NCBI RefSeq assembly: GCF_946479975.1
Contig: NZ_CAMLIX010000116.1
Location: 1 to 15,852, forward strand
Origin: an uncultured Flavobacterium sp.
Lineage (GTDB): Bacteria > Bacteroidota > Bacteroidia > Flavobacteriales > Flavobacteriaceae
DNA length: 15,852 nt
Reading direction: 5' to 3'
Part shown: piece by piece, positions 7,400 through 13,394 of the stretch
Layout: each line of letters begins with the position of its first letter
Position numbering within the stretch: position 1 is the first letter of the stretch
The notes under the pieces: model-generated
The model's database searches: none
What the model was told of the DNA's origin: nothing
Seen by the model: only the letters and a program-made list of their open reading frames with translations
Made by a program: the position numbers and the translations under genes

Positions 7400-7448
7400 A
7401 TACTTTTAAAGTATTATTAATTGATAAAAATAGTATTTTTAAAGTATT
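7400..7448. promoter_or_regulatory. Candidate LysR operator pair
   Basis: ATACTT-TTA-AAGTAT (7400-7414) is an inverted repeat fitting T-N11-A, the LysR binding consensus, one base from the lysR start codon. The 12-mer TTTTAAAGTATT occurs at 7404-7415 and again at 7437-7448, exactly 33 bases apart, which is about three helical turns. Such phased sites would suit a LysR tetramer controlling its own gene. Binding is inferred. Confidence 0.5.
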
Positions 7449-7488
7449 TATGAAAGAAGTAGTTTTGATTTAAGTTAAATGTTTAGAA

Positions 7489-7551
7489 GTTATAAGTTAA
7501 ATGTTAAGCGCGTGTACTGTAACGAATAACTCTTAACAAATAACTTATAAC
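7489..7551. repeat. GTTATAAGTTAAATGTTAAG inverted repeat
   Basis: The arms 7489-7508 and 7532-7551 are 20 bases each and complementary with three mismatches, around a 23-base centre. It is AT-rich intergenic DNA between the divergent lysR and methyltransferase genes. It shows no terminator T-tract and is probably another dispersed palindrome. Confidence 0.65.
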
Positions 7552-7570
7552 ATTTAATACAAAAATATTT

Positions 7571-7688
7571 CTCTCGCAGATTTAGCGGATAAAGCAAATT
7601 ATTAGTTTAGATAAATCATCTTAATCATAATAATATCCCAATCATGTAATAGCAAAAGATTCGCTAAATCTGCTAAATCTGCGGGAGA
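7571..7688. repeat. CGCAGATTTAGC inverted repeat before the methyltransferase
   Basis: TCTCGCAGATTTAGC (from 7572) is complementary, with a small bulge, to GCTAAATCTGCGGGAGA (7672-7688). The right side has a second GCTAAATCTG half-copy (from 7663). The outer ends are about 115 bases apart, and the element ends 17 bases before the methyltransferase ATG. It belongs to the CGCAGATTT family also seen at 6311 and 12415. If transcribed it would form a long hairpin in the 5' leader. Confidence 0.7.
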
Positions 7689-7705
7689 TTTAAAAACAAA
7701 AAACT

Positions 7706-8413
7706 ATGAAAAAATCAACCATTGAAGAAATTAAAGAACGATTTGACGATGATGTCGAACGCTTTTCAAATTTGGAAACAGGTCAAGTGGCGACAATAGA
7801 CGCGACAATTTCTTTAGAATTAATAACCGAAGCTTCAAAACGAATCGTTCCAAATGCTAAAAACGTTTTGGATATTGGCTGTGGAGCAGGAAATTATACT
7901 TTAATGATGTTGTCTAAAGTTCCAAATTTAAATTGCACTTTAGTCGATTTGAGTCTGCCCATGCTGGATCGCGCTTTTGAAAGAGTTTCGGTAGCAACAA
8001 ATGGAAAAGTCGAAATAAAACAAGGTGATATAAGAGAAGTTAATTTAGAAGAAAACAGTTTTGATATTATTTTGGCAGGAGCTGTTTTACATCATTTGCG
8101 TGATGATCGAGATTGGGAAGCGACTTTTTCTAAATTATTTAAATTATTAAAACCTGGCGGATGTTTAATGATTTCGGATTTAATTACGCAAGATACTGAC
8201 TTGTTGAATGAATATACTTGGCAACGCTACGGAGAATATTTGAAAGGAATAGGAGGGACAGAGTATCGTCAAAAAGTCTTAGATTATATAGAAAAAGAAG
8301 ATTCTCCAAGATCTATGAATTATCAATTGGATTTGATGAAAAAAATAGGTTTTTCAAAAGTCGAAATTTTACACAAGAATATGTGTTTCGGAGCTTTTGG
8401 AGGAATTAAATGA
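7706..8413 (+). CDS. Class I SAM-dependent methyltransferase
   Basis: This 235-residue soluble methyltransferase has a Rossmann-like SAM-binding fold. Motif I is VLDIGCGAGNY (54-64). The acidic residue ending strand 2 is D81 in CTLVDLS. GDI (107-109) corresponds to motif II, and FDIILAGAVLHHL (119-131) is motif IV/post II. LKPGGCLMISD is the usual strand-5 region. The substrate cannot be read from the sequence. The fold type covers methylation of small molecules, quinone precursors, tRNA and others, and no family-specific C-terminal domain stands out. It is a single gene, divergent from lysR and convergent with the DUF3291 gene. A palindromic repeat ends close upstream of its ATG, and a terminator hairpin begins directly after its TGA. 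Confidence 0.9.
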   Translation: MKKSTIEEIKERFDDDVERFSNLETGQVATIDATISLELITEASKRIVPNAKNVLDIGCGAGNYTLMMLSKVPNLNCTLVDLSLPMLDRAFERVSVATNGKVEIKQGDIREVNLEENSFDIILAGAVLHHLRDDRDWEATFSKLFKLLKPGGCLMISDLITQDTDLLNEYTWQRYGEYLKGIGGTEYRQKVLDYIEKEDSPRSMNYQLDLMKKIGFSKVEILHKNMCFGAFGGIK

Positions 8414-8500
8414 TTTTTTTTCGCCACGAATTCACGAATTAATTTTTTAGTTTAGAAAAGAAAAATTAGTGAAATTAGTGTAATTCGTGGCGAAAAAAAA
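8414..8500. terminator. Repeat-derived bidirectional terminator (GCCACGAATT family)
   Basis: Eight T residues plus CGCCACGAATT (8414-8432) pair perfectly over 19 bases with AATTCGTGGCG plus eight A residues (8482-8500). The interior holds further weaker pairing. It fills the entire gap between the convergent stop codons of the methyltransferase and DUF3291 genes, giving a stem with a T-tract in either direction. It is a member of the repeat family seen at 6283, 9031 and 12343. Confidence 0.82.
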
Positions 8501-8965
8501 CTATGCGTTAACCGGCATCGGATATTTGTTTCTTAGGTCGAAGACTAATTCTGATGGGCCGTTTTTTTGAAGGTAATCTAATTTTTCTACAGCTTCTTCC
8601 ATGGTTGGAATTTGGCCTTTTGGAATCCACCACATGGCAGTATGCGCTTTTCCGAATTTCTGAAACCATTCTTTTCTGCGTCTTAAAAATTCGCTGTGAA
8701 AAGTTTTGTACATATAATGTTCCAAAGTTTCGATACTTTCCCAAACCGAAACATTGATGATAATTTGTTCATCGTTGTAAGGATTTAGGCTTGTGGCATT
8801 TGAACTTTCTGTGTCGTCTTTTAATCTCCAGATAAAACCTTCGCTTTCTTCTGCCAAATTGTTTACAGTTTCTAAATTATCTACAAATTCTTTCATTATT
8901 GGGTCGTTGATGTCGACTCCTTTCATTTTGGCAATATTAATTTCGGCAAGATGATAATGACTCAT
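8501..8965 (-). CDS. DUF3291 domain protein
   Basis: This 154-residue soluble protein resembles the DUF3291 family. These are small predicted alpha/beta-barrel proteins related in fold to antibiotic-biosynthesis-type monooxygenases, with no established activity. The characteristic parts are the N-terminal HLAEINIAKMKG, the central IINVSVWESIETLEHYMYKT (about 69-88, where VWESIE and the HYMY segment are hallmarks), and HTAMWWIPKGQIPTMEEAVEKL (about 107-128). No signal peptide or membrane segment is seen. It is followed by a terminator shared with the methyltransferase and preceded by a repeat that separates it from the ygiN-like gene. Because that neighbour also has a dimeric alpha/beta-barrel fold, a related role in oxidising or binding a small aromatic molecule is conceivable, but this is inference. 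Confidence 0.85.
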   Translation of the reverse strand: MSHYHLAEINIAKMKGVDINDPIMKEFVDNLETVNNLAEESEGFIWRLKDDTESSNATSLNPYNDEQIIINVSVWESIETLEHYMYKTFHSEFLRRRKEWFQKFGKAHTAMWWIPKGQIPTMEEAVEKLDYLQKNGPSELVFDLRNKYPMPVNA

Positions 8966-9022
8966 ATTTTATTTTTGTGAATGAGATGCAATTTAGCTTT
9001 TTTCGGAATATTATCTAGGATT

Positions 9023-9096
9023 TTTTTTCTGCCACGAGTTACACGAATTAATTTTAAACAGAAAATTGGTGAAATTACTGTAATTCGTGGCAAAAA
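9023..9096. repeat. GCCACGAATT inverted repeat, likely terminator of the mdaB-ygiN pair
   Basis: GCCACGAGTTA (9031-9041) and TAATTCGTGGC (9081-9091) pair with one mismatch, flanked by T-rich and A-rich ends. It begins four bases after the stop codon of the quinol monooxygenase gene. The stem followed by T residues on the minus strand suits an intrinsic terminator. Confidence 0.75.
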
Positions 9097-9100
9097 GCCT

Positions 9101-9379
9101 TTATAAAATCTGAGCTGTTTTGTACACCTGAATTGGAGTTGAAACCAATGGCTCTGTTTTTTTGATGAAATCCTGAAGATAAGGCTGGCTGTTGTGTAAA
9201 TCTAAACCAACTTGATCTTTCCATTCTTCCCAGAGAATAAAAACATTTTCTGAAGTATGTAAATCGTAACGAATACAAGCTTCTTCTTTTCTAGTTTCTG
9301 AAACCAAATGAGTCAGCATATTTTGAACTTCAATTAAATGTTCTGGTTTACTTTTTAAAATTGCGGTAATTGAAATCAT
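9101..9379 (-). CDS. YgiN-like quinol monooxygenase (ABM family)
   Basis: This 92-residue antibiotic-biosynthesis-monooxygenase-fold protein has the start MISITAILKSKPEHLIEV and the segment KEEACIRYDLHTSENVFILWEEWKD (about 31-55), both typical of YgiN-type proteins. The family acts as a dimer of alpha/beta barrels without metal or cofactor and can reoxidise quinols. It lies two bases downstream of the mdaB-like gene and must be cotranscribed with it. In E. coli mdaB and ygiN are also neighbours, and the two products have been proposed to form a quinone redox cycle. That parallel supports the assignment. The protein is slightly shorter than E. coli YgiN (104 residues). A role in methylglyoxal or signalling-molecule turnover, as for other ABM proteins, cannot be excluded. 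Confidence 0.85.
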   Translation of the reverse strand: MISITAILKSKPEHLIEVQNMLTHLVSETRKEEACIRYDLHTSENVFILWEEWKDQVGLDLHNSQPYLQDFIKKTEPLVSTPIQVYKTAQIL

Positions 9380-9381
9380 AA

Positions 9382-9987
9382 TTATAAGTTTTTGAAAGTT
9401 TCTTCTAAATGTTTGGTGTAATTGTCCTTAAAGATAATGATATTTTCTGGTGTCGCTCCTTTTTCTACATCGTGAAAATGGAATCCGTTTATGCGTTCCA
9501 TTCCAGTGAATTTGTTCATTTTGTGGAAACCAAACATTACTCCGTCGTCCACAGAAGTTTCGTCGAAGAATTCTCCTGGAAGTGTAAAAGCCGTTGCAGG
9601 TGCGTTCCAACTTGTGGTAAGCATGTATTTTCGTCCGTGTAAAAGTCCGCCAGTTCCGTAATTGATGTCTGGATTTACACGGCTTCTTCCGTCGCTTTTG
9701 TATATTCCGTTGTTGTGTCCTTGTGTGAAAACATCGTCGATATATTTTTTGAAAAGATTCGGAATCTGAAACCACCAAACGGGTGTATGATAGATCACTA
9801 AATCTGCCCAAACGAATTTTTCCACTTCTTCTTGAAGATCGATTTCGTTTTCGATATGAGTTGTTTTTATTTCGTAATTATTGTTTTTTGAAAGAAATTC
9901 AACAGTCCAATCCTGAACGGTTTTATTGAATTGTCCTCCTGAATGAGCGAATTTTTGTCCGCCGTTGATTATAAAGATCTTTTTCAT
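9382..9987 (-). CDS. mdaB: MdaB-type NAD(P)H quinone reductase, flavodoxin-like
   Basis: This 201-residue FAD-dependent flavodoxin-fold oxidoreductase is likely to reduce quinones by two electrons. It strongly resembles E. coli MdaB: IINGGQKFAHSGGQFN (7-20), WADLVIYHTPVWWFQIP (60-76), KKYIDDVFTQGH (80-91), SDGRSR (98-103), and GTGGLLHGRKYMLTTSWNAP (111-130) line up in order. I chose the ATG at 9987, where the MKKIFIINGG start matches family N-termini. A longer reading to 10131 would add 48 residues encoded by an intergenic repeat. It is the first gene of a two-gene operon with the ygiN-like gene. The upstream 400 bases are mostly repeats, so its promoter is not clear. MdaB in other bacteria responds to oxidative or quinone stress. 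Confidence 0.92.
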   Translation of the reverse strand: MKKIFIINGGQKFAHSGGQFNKTVQDWTVEFLSKNNNYEIKTTHIENEIDLQEEVEKFVWADLVIYHTPVWWFQIPNLFKKYIDDVFTQGHNNGIYKSDGRSRVNPDINYGTGGLLHGRKYMLTTSWNAPATAFTLPGEFFDETSVDDGVMFGFHKMNKFTGMERINGFHFHDVEKGATPENIIIFKDNYTKHLEETFKNL

Positions 9988-10011
9988 TTTAATTGTTCTT
10001 GTGAAAACGGA

Positions 10012-10098
10012 TGTGTGAGGGATAGAGGCGGTATCCTTTTGCGAAATGAAATGGAGCAAAAGATATAGCCGAAAGCCCGACCCGGAGGGACACACCCA
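10012..10098. repeat. GGTATCCTTTT/AAAAGATATAGCC palindromic repeat
   Basis: GGCGGTATCCTTTTGC (from 10027) and GCAAAAGATATAGCC (to 10070) pair imperfectly, with GU wobbles. They are followed by CGAAAGCCCGACCCGGAGGG. From memory, this wording resembles a palindrome widely dispersed between genes in Flavobacterium and Chryseobacterium. It is much more GC-rich than the surroundings. It lies 25-111 bases upstream of the mdaB start codon. Confidence 0.65.
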
Positions 10099-10124
10099 AA
10101 TTATTATATTTAGTGAGATTTTTT

Positions 10125-10383
10125 TAAACACATAGAAACATAGGTTTTTTTTGTTGGGAAAGGGAGTAGAAAGAAACTAGTTTCTAACACATAAATTTTC
10201 AAGGCTTGTCATTTCGACGAAGGAGAAATCACACTAGTAATTCTACAAAGATTGGCGACAAACGTTATGGAAATCCGCGTGTGATTTCTCCTTCGTCGAA
10301 ATGACAAAATTGTGTAGACTATGTGAATTTATACAAGTGAAACGCCTTTAATGACAACGAAAAACTATGTCTCTATGTGTTTA
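10125..10383. repeat. CACATAGAAACATAG outer inverted repeat enclosing copy C
   Basis: TAAACACATAGAAACATAG (10125-10143) and CTATGTCTCTATGTGTTTA (10365-10383) are complementary over 19 bases with one mismatch, 221 bases apart. The complete element at 10206-10307 lies between them, so this looks like one palindrome interrupted by another. The right arm ends four bases before the aldo/keto reductase stop codon. I see no gene in this interval. Confidence 0.75.
10206..10307. repeat. Inverted-repeat element, copy C (complete)
   Basis: The left arm (10206-10234) and right arm (10279-10307) are 29 bases each and perfectly complementary, identical to copy B arms. The 44-base core contains ATTCTACAAAGATTG, nearly identical to the reverse complement of the copy A core and similar to copy B. 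Confidence 0.92.
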
Positions 10384-10387
10384 AAAA

Positions 10388-11374
10388 TTATTTTATTTTA
10401 GAAATAGCCTGATTAATAAATTCCAATTCTGAAGCAGATAAATCGAATTCCATTGTTTTGGCATTTGAAATGGCTTGTTCTGCGTTTCTGGCTCCAGCTA
10501 AAACTATTGAAATTCCTTTTTGTAAAGTCGTCCAGCGAAGAACCAATTGAGAAATGGAAATGTGTTTTGAGTGCGCTAACGAACTCAGTTCTTCAATTAA
10601 AGTTTTTACTTGTTGCAAATCGAATTTTCCAAAATAACCGTTTCTGTGATCGTTTTCTTTTAATTTACTGTCTAAGAAATATTTACCTGTCAACAAACCT
10701 CTTTCCATCGGACTGTAAGCAATGATTCCGATGTTTTCTGCAACTGTAAACGGAATTAATTCTTCTTCAATTTTGCGGTTCAACATGCTATAAGCAACTT
10801 GATTCGAAGCAATTTGAACTGTTTTTTGCGCTTCTTGAATTTGTTCAATGTTGTAATTACTTACTCCAAAAGCTCTGATTTTTCCTTGCTGGATTAAGCT
10901 CTCTGCTGCTTCCATTGTTTCAGAAATTGGTGTTGTAATATCTGGCCAGTGAATTTGCAATAAATCTATATAATCGGTTTGAAGGCGTTTTAAACTTTCT
11001 TCGACTTCTTTAATTACGTTGGTTTTTGATGAATATTTATAAACTGGAACTTTTTTACCATTGTCATCAGTGTCGAAAAAGAAATCGCCTTTTTCGTTGT
11101 TGCTTCCATCCCAAACCAAACCGAATTTAGTCAATAATTGAATATTAGAACGATCCTGACTTTTAATGGCTTCTCCAATCATTTCTTCGCTTAAACCAAA
11201 TCCGTAAAAAGGAGCGGTGTCGATTGTGGTTACTCCATGATCGATTGATGCATGAATTGAGTCAATTGAATCTTTCTTTTCTGTTCCGCCCCACATGGTT
11301 CCGCCAATGGCAAAAGCACCGTAAGTGATGGTTGATAATTCCAGTTCTGAGTTGCCTAATTTTCTATATTCCAT
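10388..11374 (-). CDS. Aldo/keto reductase
   Basis: This 328-residue cytoplasmic NAD(P)H-dependent aldo/keto reductase has a TIM-barrel fold. The catalytic tetrad is visible: D52 and Y57 in DTAPFYG, K83 in LLTKFG, and H142 in QIHWPD. The family signatures GVSNYN (about 175-180) and a cofactor-binding C-terminal segment (VLAGARNAEQ) are present. It reduces aldehydes or ketones, or oxidises the corresponding alcohols; the natural substrate is not apparent. A TAnnTTTG box (TAATTTTG, minus strand, 11407-11414) gives a leader of about 25 bases. It diverges from an AraC-type regulator whose putative sites lie at the -33 position of this promoter, so it is the most likely regulated target. With mdaB and ygiN nearby, a role in detoxifying reactive carbonyls or quinones is plausible. 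Confidence 0.94.
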   Translation of the reverse strand: MEYRKLGNSELELSTITYGAFAIGGTMWGGTEKKDSIDSIHASIDHGVTTIDTAPFYGFGLSEEMIGEAIKSQDRSNIQLLTKFGLVWDGSNNEKGDFFFDTDDNGKKVPVYKYSSKTNVIKEVEESLKRLQTDYIDLLQIHWPDITTPISETMEAAESLIQQGKIRAFGVSNYNIEQIQEAQKTVQIASNQVAYSMLNRKIEEELIPFTVAENIGIIAYSPMERGLLTGKYFLDSKLKENDHRNGYFGKFDLQQVKTLIEELSSLAHSKHISISQLVLRWTTLQKGISIVLAGARNAEQAISNAKTMEFDLSASELEFINQAISKIK

Positions 11375-11406
11375 GAATGTGATTTTTTTGTTTAAATTTG
11401 ATAAGG

Positions 11407-11414
11407 CAAAATTA
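11407..11414 (-). promoter_or_regulatory. -7 box of the aldo/keto reductase promoter
   Basis: TAATTTTG on the minus strand matches TAnnTTTG. No TTTG is seen 17-23 bases upstream. That interval ends at the GGTATAT direct repeat (from 11438), which hints at activator dependence. Confidence 0.55.
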
Positions 11415-11434
11415 TACTGTTTTTATGATTCTTA

Positions 11435-11468
11435 TTTGGTATATATTTGTCTTTTTTAGGTATATTTG
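11435..11468 (+). promoter_or_regulatory. AraC-gene promoter with 21-bp-phased direct repeat
   Basis: TTTG (11435-11438), 22 bases, then TATATTTG (11461-11468) forms a Bacteroidota-type promoter whose -7 box lies 21 bases before the ATG at 11490. GGTATAT occurs at 11438-11444 and 11459-11465, exactly 21 bases apart on the same face of the helix. This is the spacing typical of direct half-sites bound by AraC-family proteins. A second TATATTTG occurs at 11442-11449. Confidence 0.55.
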
Positions 11469-11489
11469 CATCTTCAAATAAATGGAATT

Positions 11490-12335
11490 ATGAAAAAAGA
11501 AAACTTATACGAACCTTTTACGGTGTCTTTTGAAACGCTGAATGAATATCCAGATGTGGGAGATCGCCATAATTTTTTCGAACTGGTTTATATTTTAGAA
11601 GGAACAGGAAGACAATGTATCAATAAGAATATTTTTGAATACGATCCTGGTCATTTGTTTTTATTGACGCCAGAAGATTGCCATAATTTCACGATTGAAA
11701 CTAAAACGAAATTTTTCTTTTTAAGGTTTAATGATATTTATTTGAAAAACTCGAGTCTGCAAAATGAGAACATTCAGCGTTTGGAATATATTCTTCAAAA
11801 TGCGAATCATCAGCCGGGTTGTATTCTTAAAAATGATCCTGACAAATGTTTGGTAAAAGTGATGATTGAAGCGATTTGTCGTGAACATCAGGATAAAGAT
11901 GTTTACAATCAGGAATTGATTCAGCAACTAGTAAATACGTTAATTATCATTGTAGCACGAAATATTGCTAAATATCTGCCTGAGCAAATTACAATAAATA
12001 CGGAAGCGAAAGCGATGGATATTCTGCAATATATTCAGAACAATATTTATTATCCTGAAAAGATTAAAGCGGAATCTATCAGCGATTTTTTCGGAATTTC
12101 GAATACGTATTTAGGTCGTTATTTTAAAAAACATGCCAGCGAAACTATGCAGCAGTATATCAGCAATTATAAAACAAAACTGATTGAACATCGCCTGCAA
12201 TTCAGCGATAAGCGTATTAATGAAATTGCTTATGAATTTGGTTTTACAGATGAAAGCCACTTTAATAAATTCTTTAGAAAGCAAAAAGGATACAGTCCTT
12301 CTGAGTTTAGGAAGACGATTCGATTGAGTGCTTAG
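11490..12335 (+). CDS. AraC-family transcriptional regulator
   Basis: This 281-residue cytoplasmic regulator has an N-terminal cupin-like ligand domain (about 20-110; HNFFELVYILEGTG and PEDCHNFTI) and a C-terminal double helix-turn-helix of the AraC/XylS type (about 178-275). Clear signatures are SDFFGISNTYLGRYFKK in the first helix-turn-helix and INEIAYEFGFTDESHFNKFFRKQKGYSPSEFRK in the second (longer motif, residues about 226-258). I chose the ATG at 11490. A TTG at 11466 is in frame but falls inside the likely -7 promoter box, so it cannot be the start if that promoter is right. It is divergent from the aldo/keto reductase, its likely target, and probably autoregulated. The inducer is unknown. 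A GCCACGAATT repeat starts a few bases after its stop codon. Confidence 0.93.
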   Translation: MKKENLYEPFTVSFETLNEYPDVGDRHNFFELVYILEGTGRQCINKNIFEYDPGHLFLLTPEDCHNFTIETKTKFFFLRFNDIYLKNSSLQNENIQRLEYILQNANHQPGCILKNDPDKCLVKVMIEAICREHQDKDVYNQELIQQLVNTLIIIVARNIAKYLPEQITINTEAKAMDILQYIQNNIYYPEKIKAESISDFFGISNTYLGRYFKKHASETMQQYISNYKTKLIEHRLQFSDKRINEIAYEFGFTDESHFNKFFRKQKGYSPSEFRKTIRLSA

Positions 12336-12337
12336 TT

Positions 12338-12380
12338 TTTTTGCCACGAATTGCACAAATTTTCGCTAATTTTTTGCCAC
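12338..12380. repeat. GCCACGAATT half-repeat after the AraC gene
   Basis: GCCACGAATT (12343-12352) and a second GCCACAGATT (12376 on) sit directly after the AraC stop codon, each preceded by a T-tract. No full complementary right arm (AATTCGTGGC) remains, so this is a degraded member of the family at 8414-8500. Confidence 0.6.
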
Positions 12381-12410
12381 AGATTAAATGAATTAGAAAG
12401 GATTTTCTGT

Positions 12411-12490
12411 TTCACGCAGATTTAAAATGATTTAAGCAGATTAAAAATATATTCTTTAATTAATCTGCGCAATCTGCATAATCTGCGAGA
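12411..12490. repeat. CGCAGATTT inverted repeat
   Basis: CACGCAGATTTAAAATGATT and following TAAGCAGATTAA (12413-12443) are partly complementary to TTAATCTGCGCAATCTGCAT and following AATCTGCG (12459-12488). The left half is nearly the same as 6309-6335. It lies between the convergent AraC and NlpC/P60 genes. The remaining bases to 12564 hold a further unit (CAGCGTCTTAGCTAAGCG) but no gene. Confidence 0.7.
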
Positions 12491-12564
12491 GAAAAAAGAA
12501 AAAACCCTTATAAATCAGCGTCTTAGCTAAGCGAATCCGTGTCATCCGCGTACTTTTAAAAGTG

Positions 12565-13326
12565 TTAGATAATTTTTTTGATCACACGCAGTTTGTGCGT
12601 ATGTTTATTTATTTCAGGATTGTAAATTCCGGTATGATCCAAACGGTCAATACGAACTTTTCCACTTGCGTGAATGATATAGTTGTTTTCCATAATGATT
12701 CCGACGTGAATAATATTCCCTTCGTCGTTATCAAAAAAAGCCAAATCGCCAACTTCACTTTCTTCAATAAAACTCAAAGGCTCTCCTTCACGTGCTTGTT
12801 GAGAAGCATCACGGTGAATTTTATAACCGTTTAGTTTATAAACCATTTGTGTAAAACCAGAACAGTCAATACCAAAAGGAGTTTTTCCGCCCCATAAATA
12901 CGGCGCATTCAAATACATAAATGCAGTTTTGATTAAAGCGCTTTTAGGTTTTACACCGCTGGTTTTGGTTCCTTCGAAATCAAAGTTAGAAGTATTGATT
13001 TCGCTGTTATTTAAAAAAGATAACGAAGCTCCAAGCGGAATTGGAAGCAAAAGATTATTTGGAGCTGTGATGTAATCAATCAAATCTGCATTCATAATGA
13101 TCGACTCTTTACTCAAAAGATCAAATTGCTCTTTGGTAATTTCCTGATATTGCTTAGAATCTACCCAGCCTTCATAATCATCAAATTGCATTCTGATTTT
13201 TGCCCACTGATTTTGGCGCGCTAAAATTTCGATATGTTCGCCAAACAAAAGTTGTGTAACGATTTCGCTTCTATCGCTGGCTTCAGCTCGAACGGGTACT
13301 ATGGCTAAATTGCAAATTCCAAACAT
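12565..13326 (-). CDS. SH3-NlpC/P60 (C40) peptidase, probably cytoplasmic
   Basis: This 253-residue protein has an N-terminal bacterial SH3-like domain (about 5-60; IVPVRAEASDRSEIVTQLLFGE and YEGWVDSKQY) followed by an NlpC/P60 cysteine peptidase domain (about 128-250). Catalytic C155 is in GIDCSGF, H207 in HVGIIM, and the third polar residue is H219 in IIHASG. Family members cleave the bond between D-gamma-glutamate and the diamino acid in peptidoglycan peptides. There is no signal peptide: the SH3 sequence starts at residue 5. This layout resembles YkfC-type dipeptidyl-peptidase VI and related enzymes that act on murein peptides, so an intracellular recycling role is inferred. The thiolase gene upstream on the same strand is separated by a hairpin, so separate transcription is likely. 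Confidence 0.9.
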   Translation of the reverse strand: MFGICNLAIVPVRAEASDRSEIVTQLLFGEHIEILARQNQWAKIRMQFDDYEGWVDSKQYQEITKEQFDLLSKESIIMNADLIDYITAPNNLLLPIPLGASLSFLNNSEINTSNFDFEGTKTSGVKPKSALIKTAFMYLNAPYLWGGKTPFGIDCSGFTQMVYKLNGYKIHRDASQQAREGEPLSFIEESEVGDLAFFDNDEGNIIHVGIIMENNYIIHASGKVRIDRLDHTGIYNPEINKHTHKLRVIKKII

Positions 13327-13346
13327 TTAAGGAAAATTATAAGTTG

Positions 13347-13383
13347 AAAAATCAGGAGTTACATCTATAACTCCCGATTTTTT
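13347..13383. terminator. Terminator between thiolase and NlpC/P60 genes
   Basis: AATCAGGAGTTA pairs with TAACTCCCGATT with one mismatch around a short loop, with A and T runs at the two ends. It lies 12 bases beyond the thiolase stop codon on the minus strand and can end that transcript. Confidence 0.78.
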
Positions 13384-13394
13384 GAGATATTGTT

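Noticed and set aside
9988..10131. 48-residue N-terminal extension of the MdaB-like protein
   Set aside because: The extension is encoded by an intergenic palindrome, and the MKKIFIINGG start at 9987 matches MdaB N-termini.
1..10307. The 29-base repeats as a CRISPR array
   Set aside because: The copies are thousands of bases apart and occur in inverted pairs, with no regular spacers or cas genes.
11466..11489. TTG start for the AraC-type regulator
   Set aside because: The TTG lies in the likely -7 box TATATTTG; an ATG eight codons later fits better.
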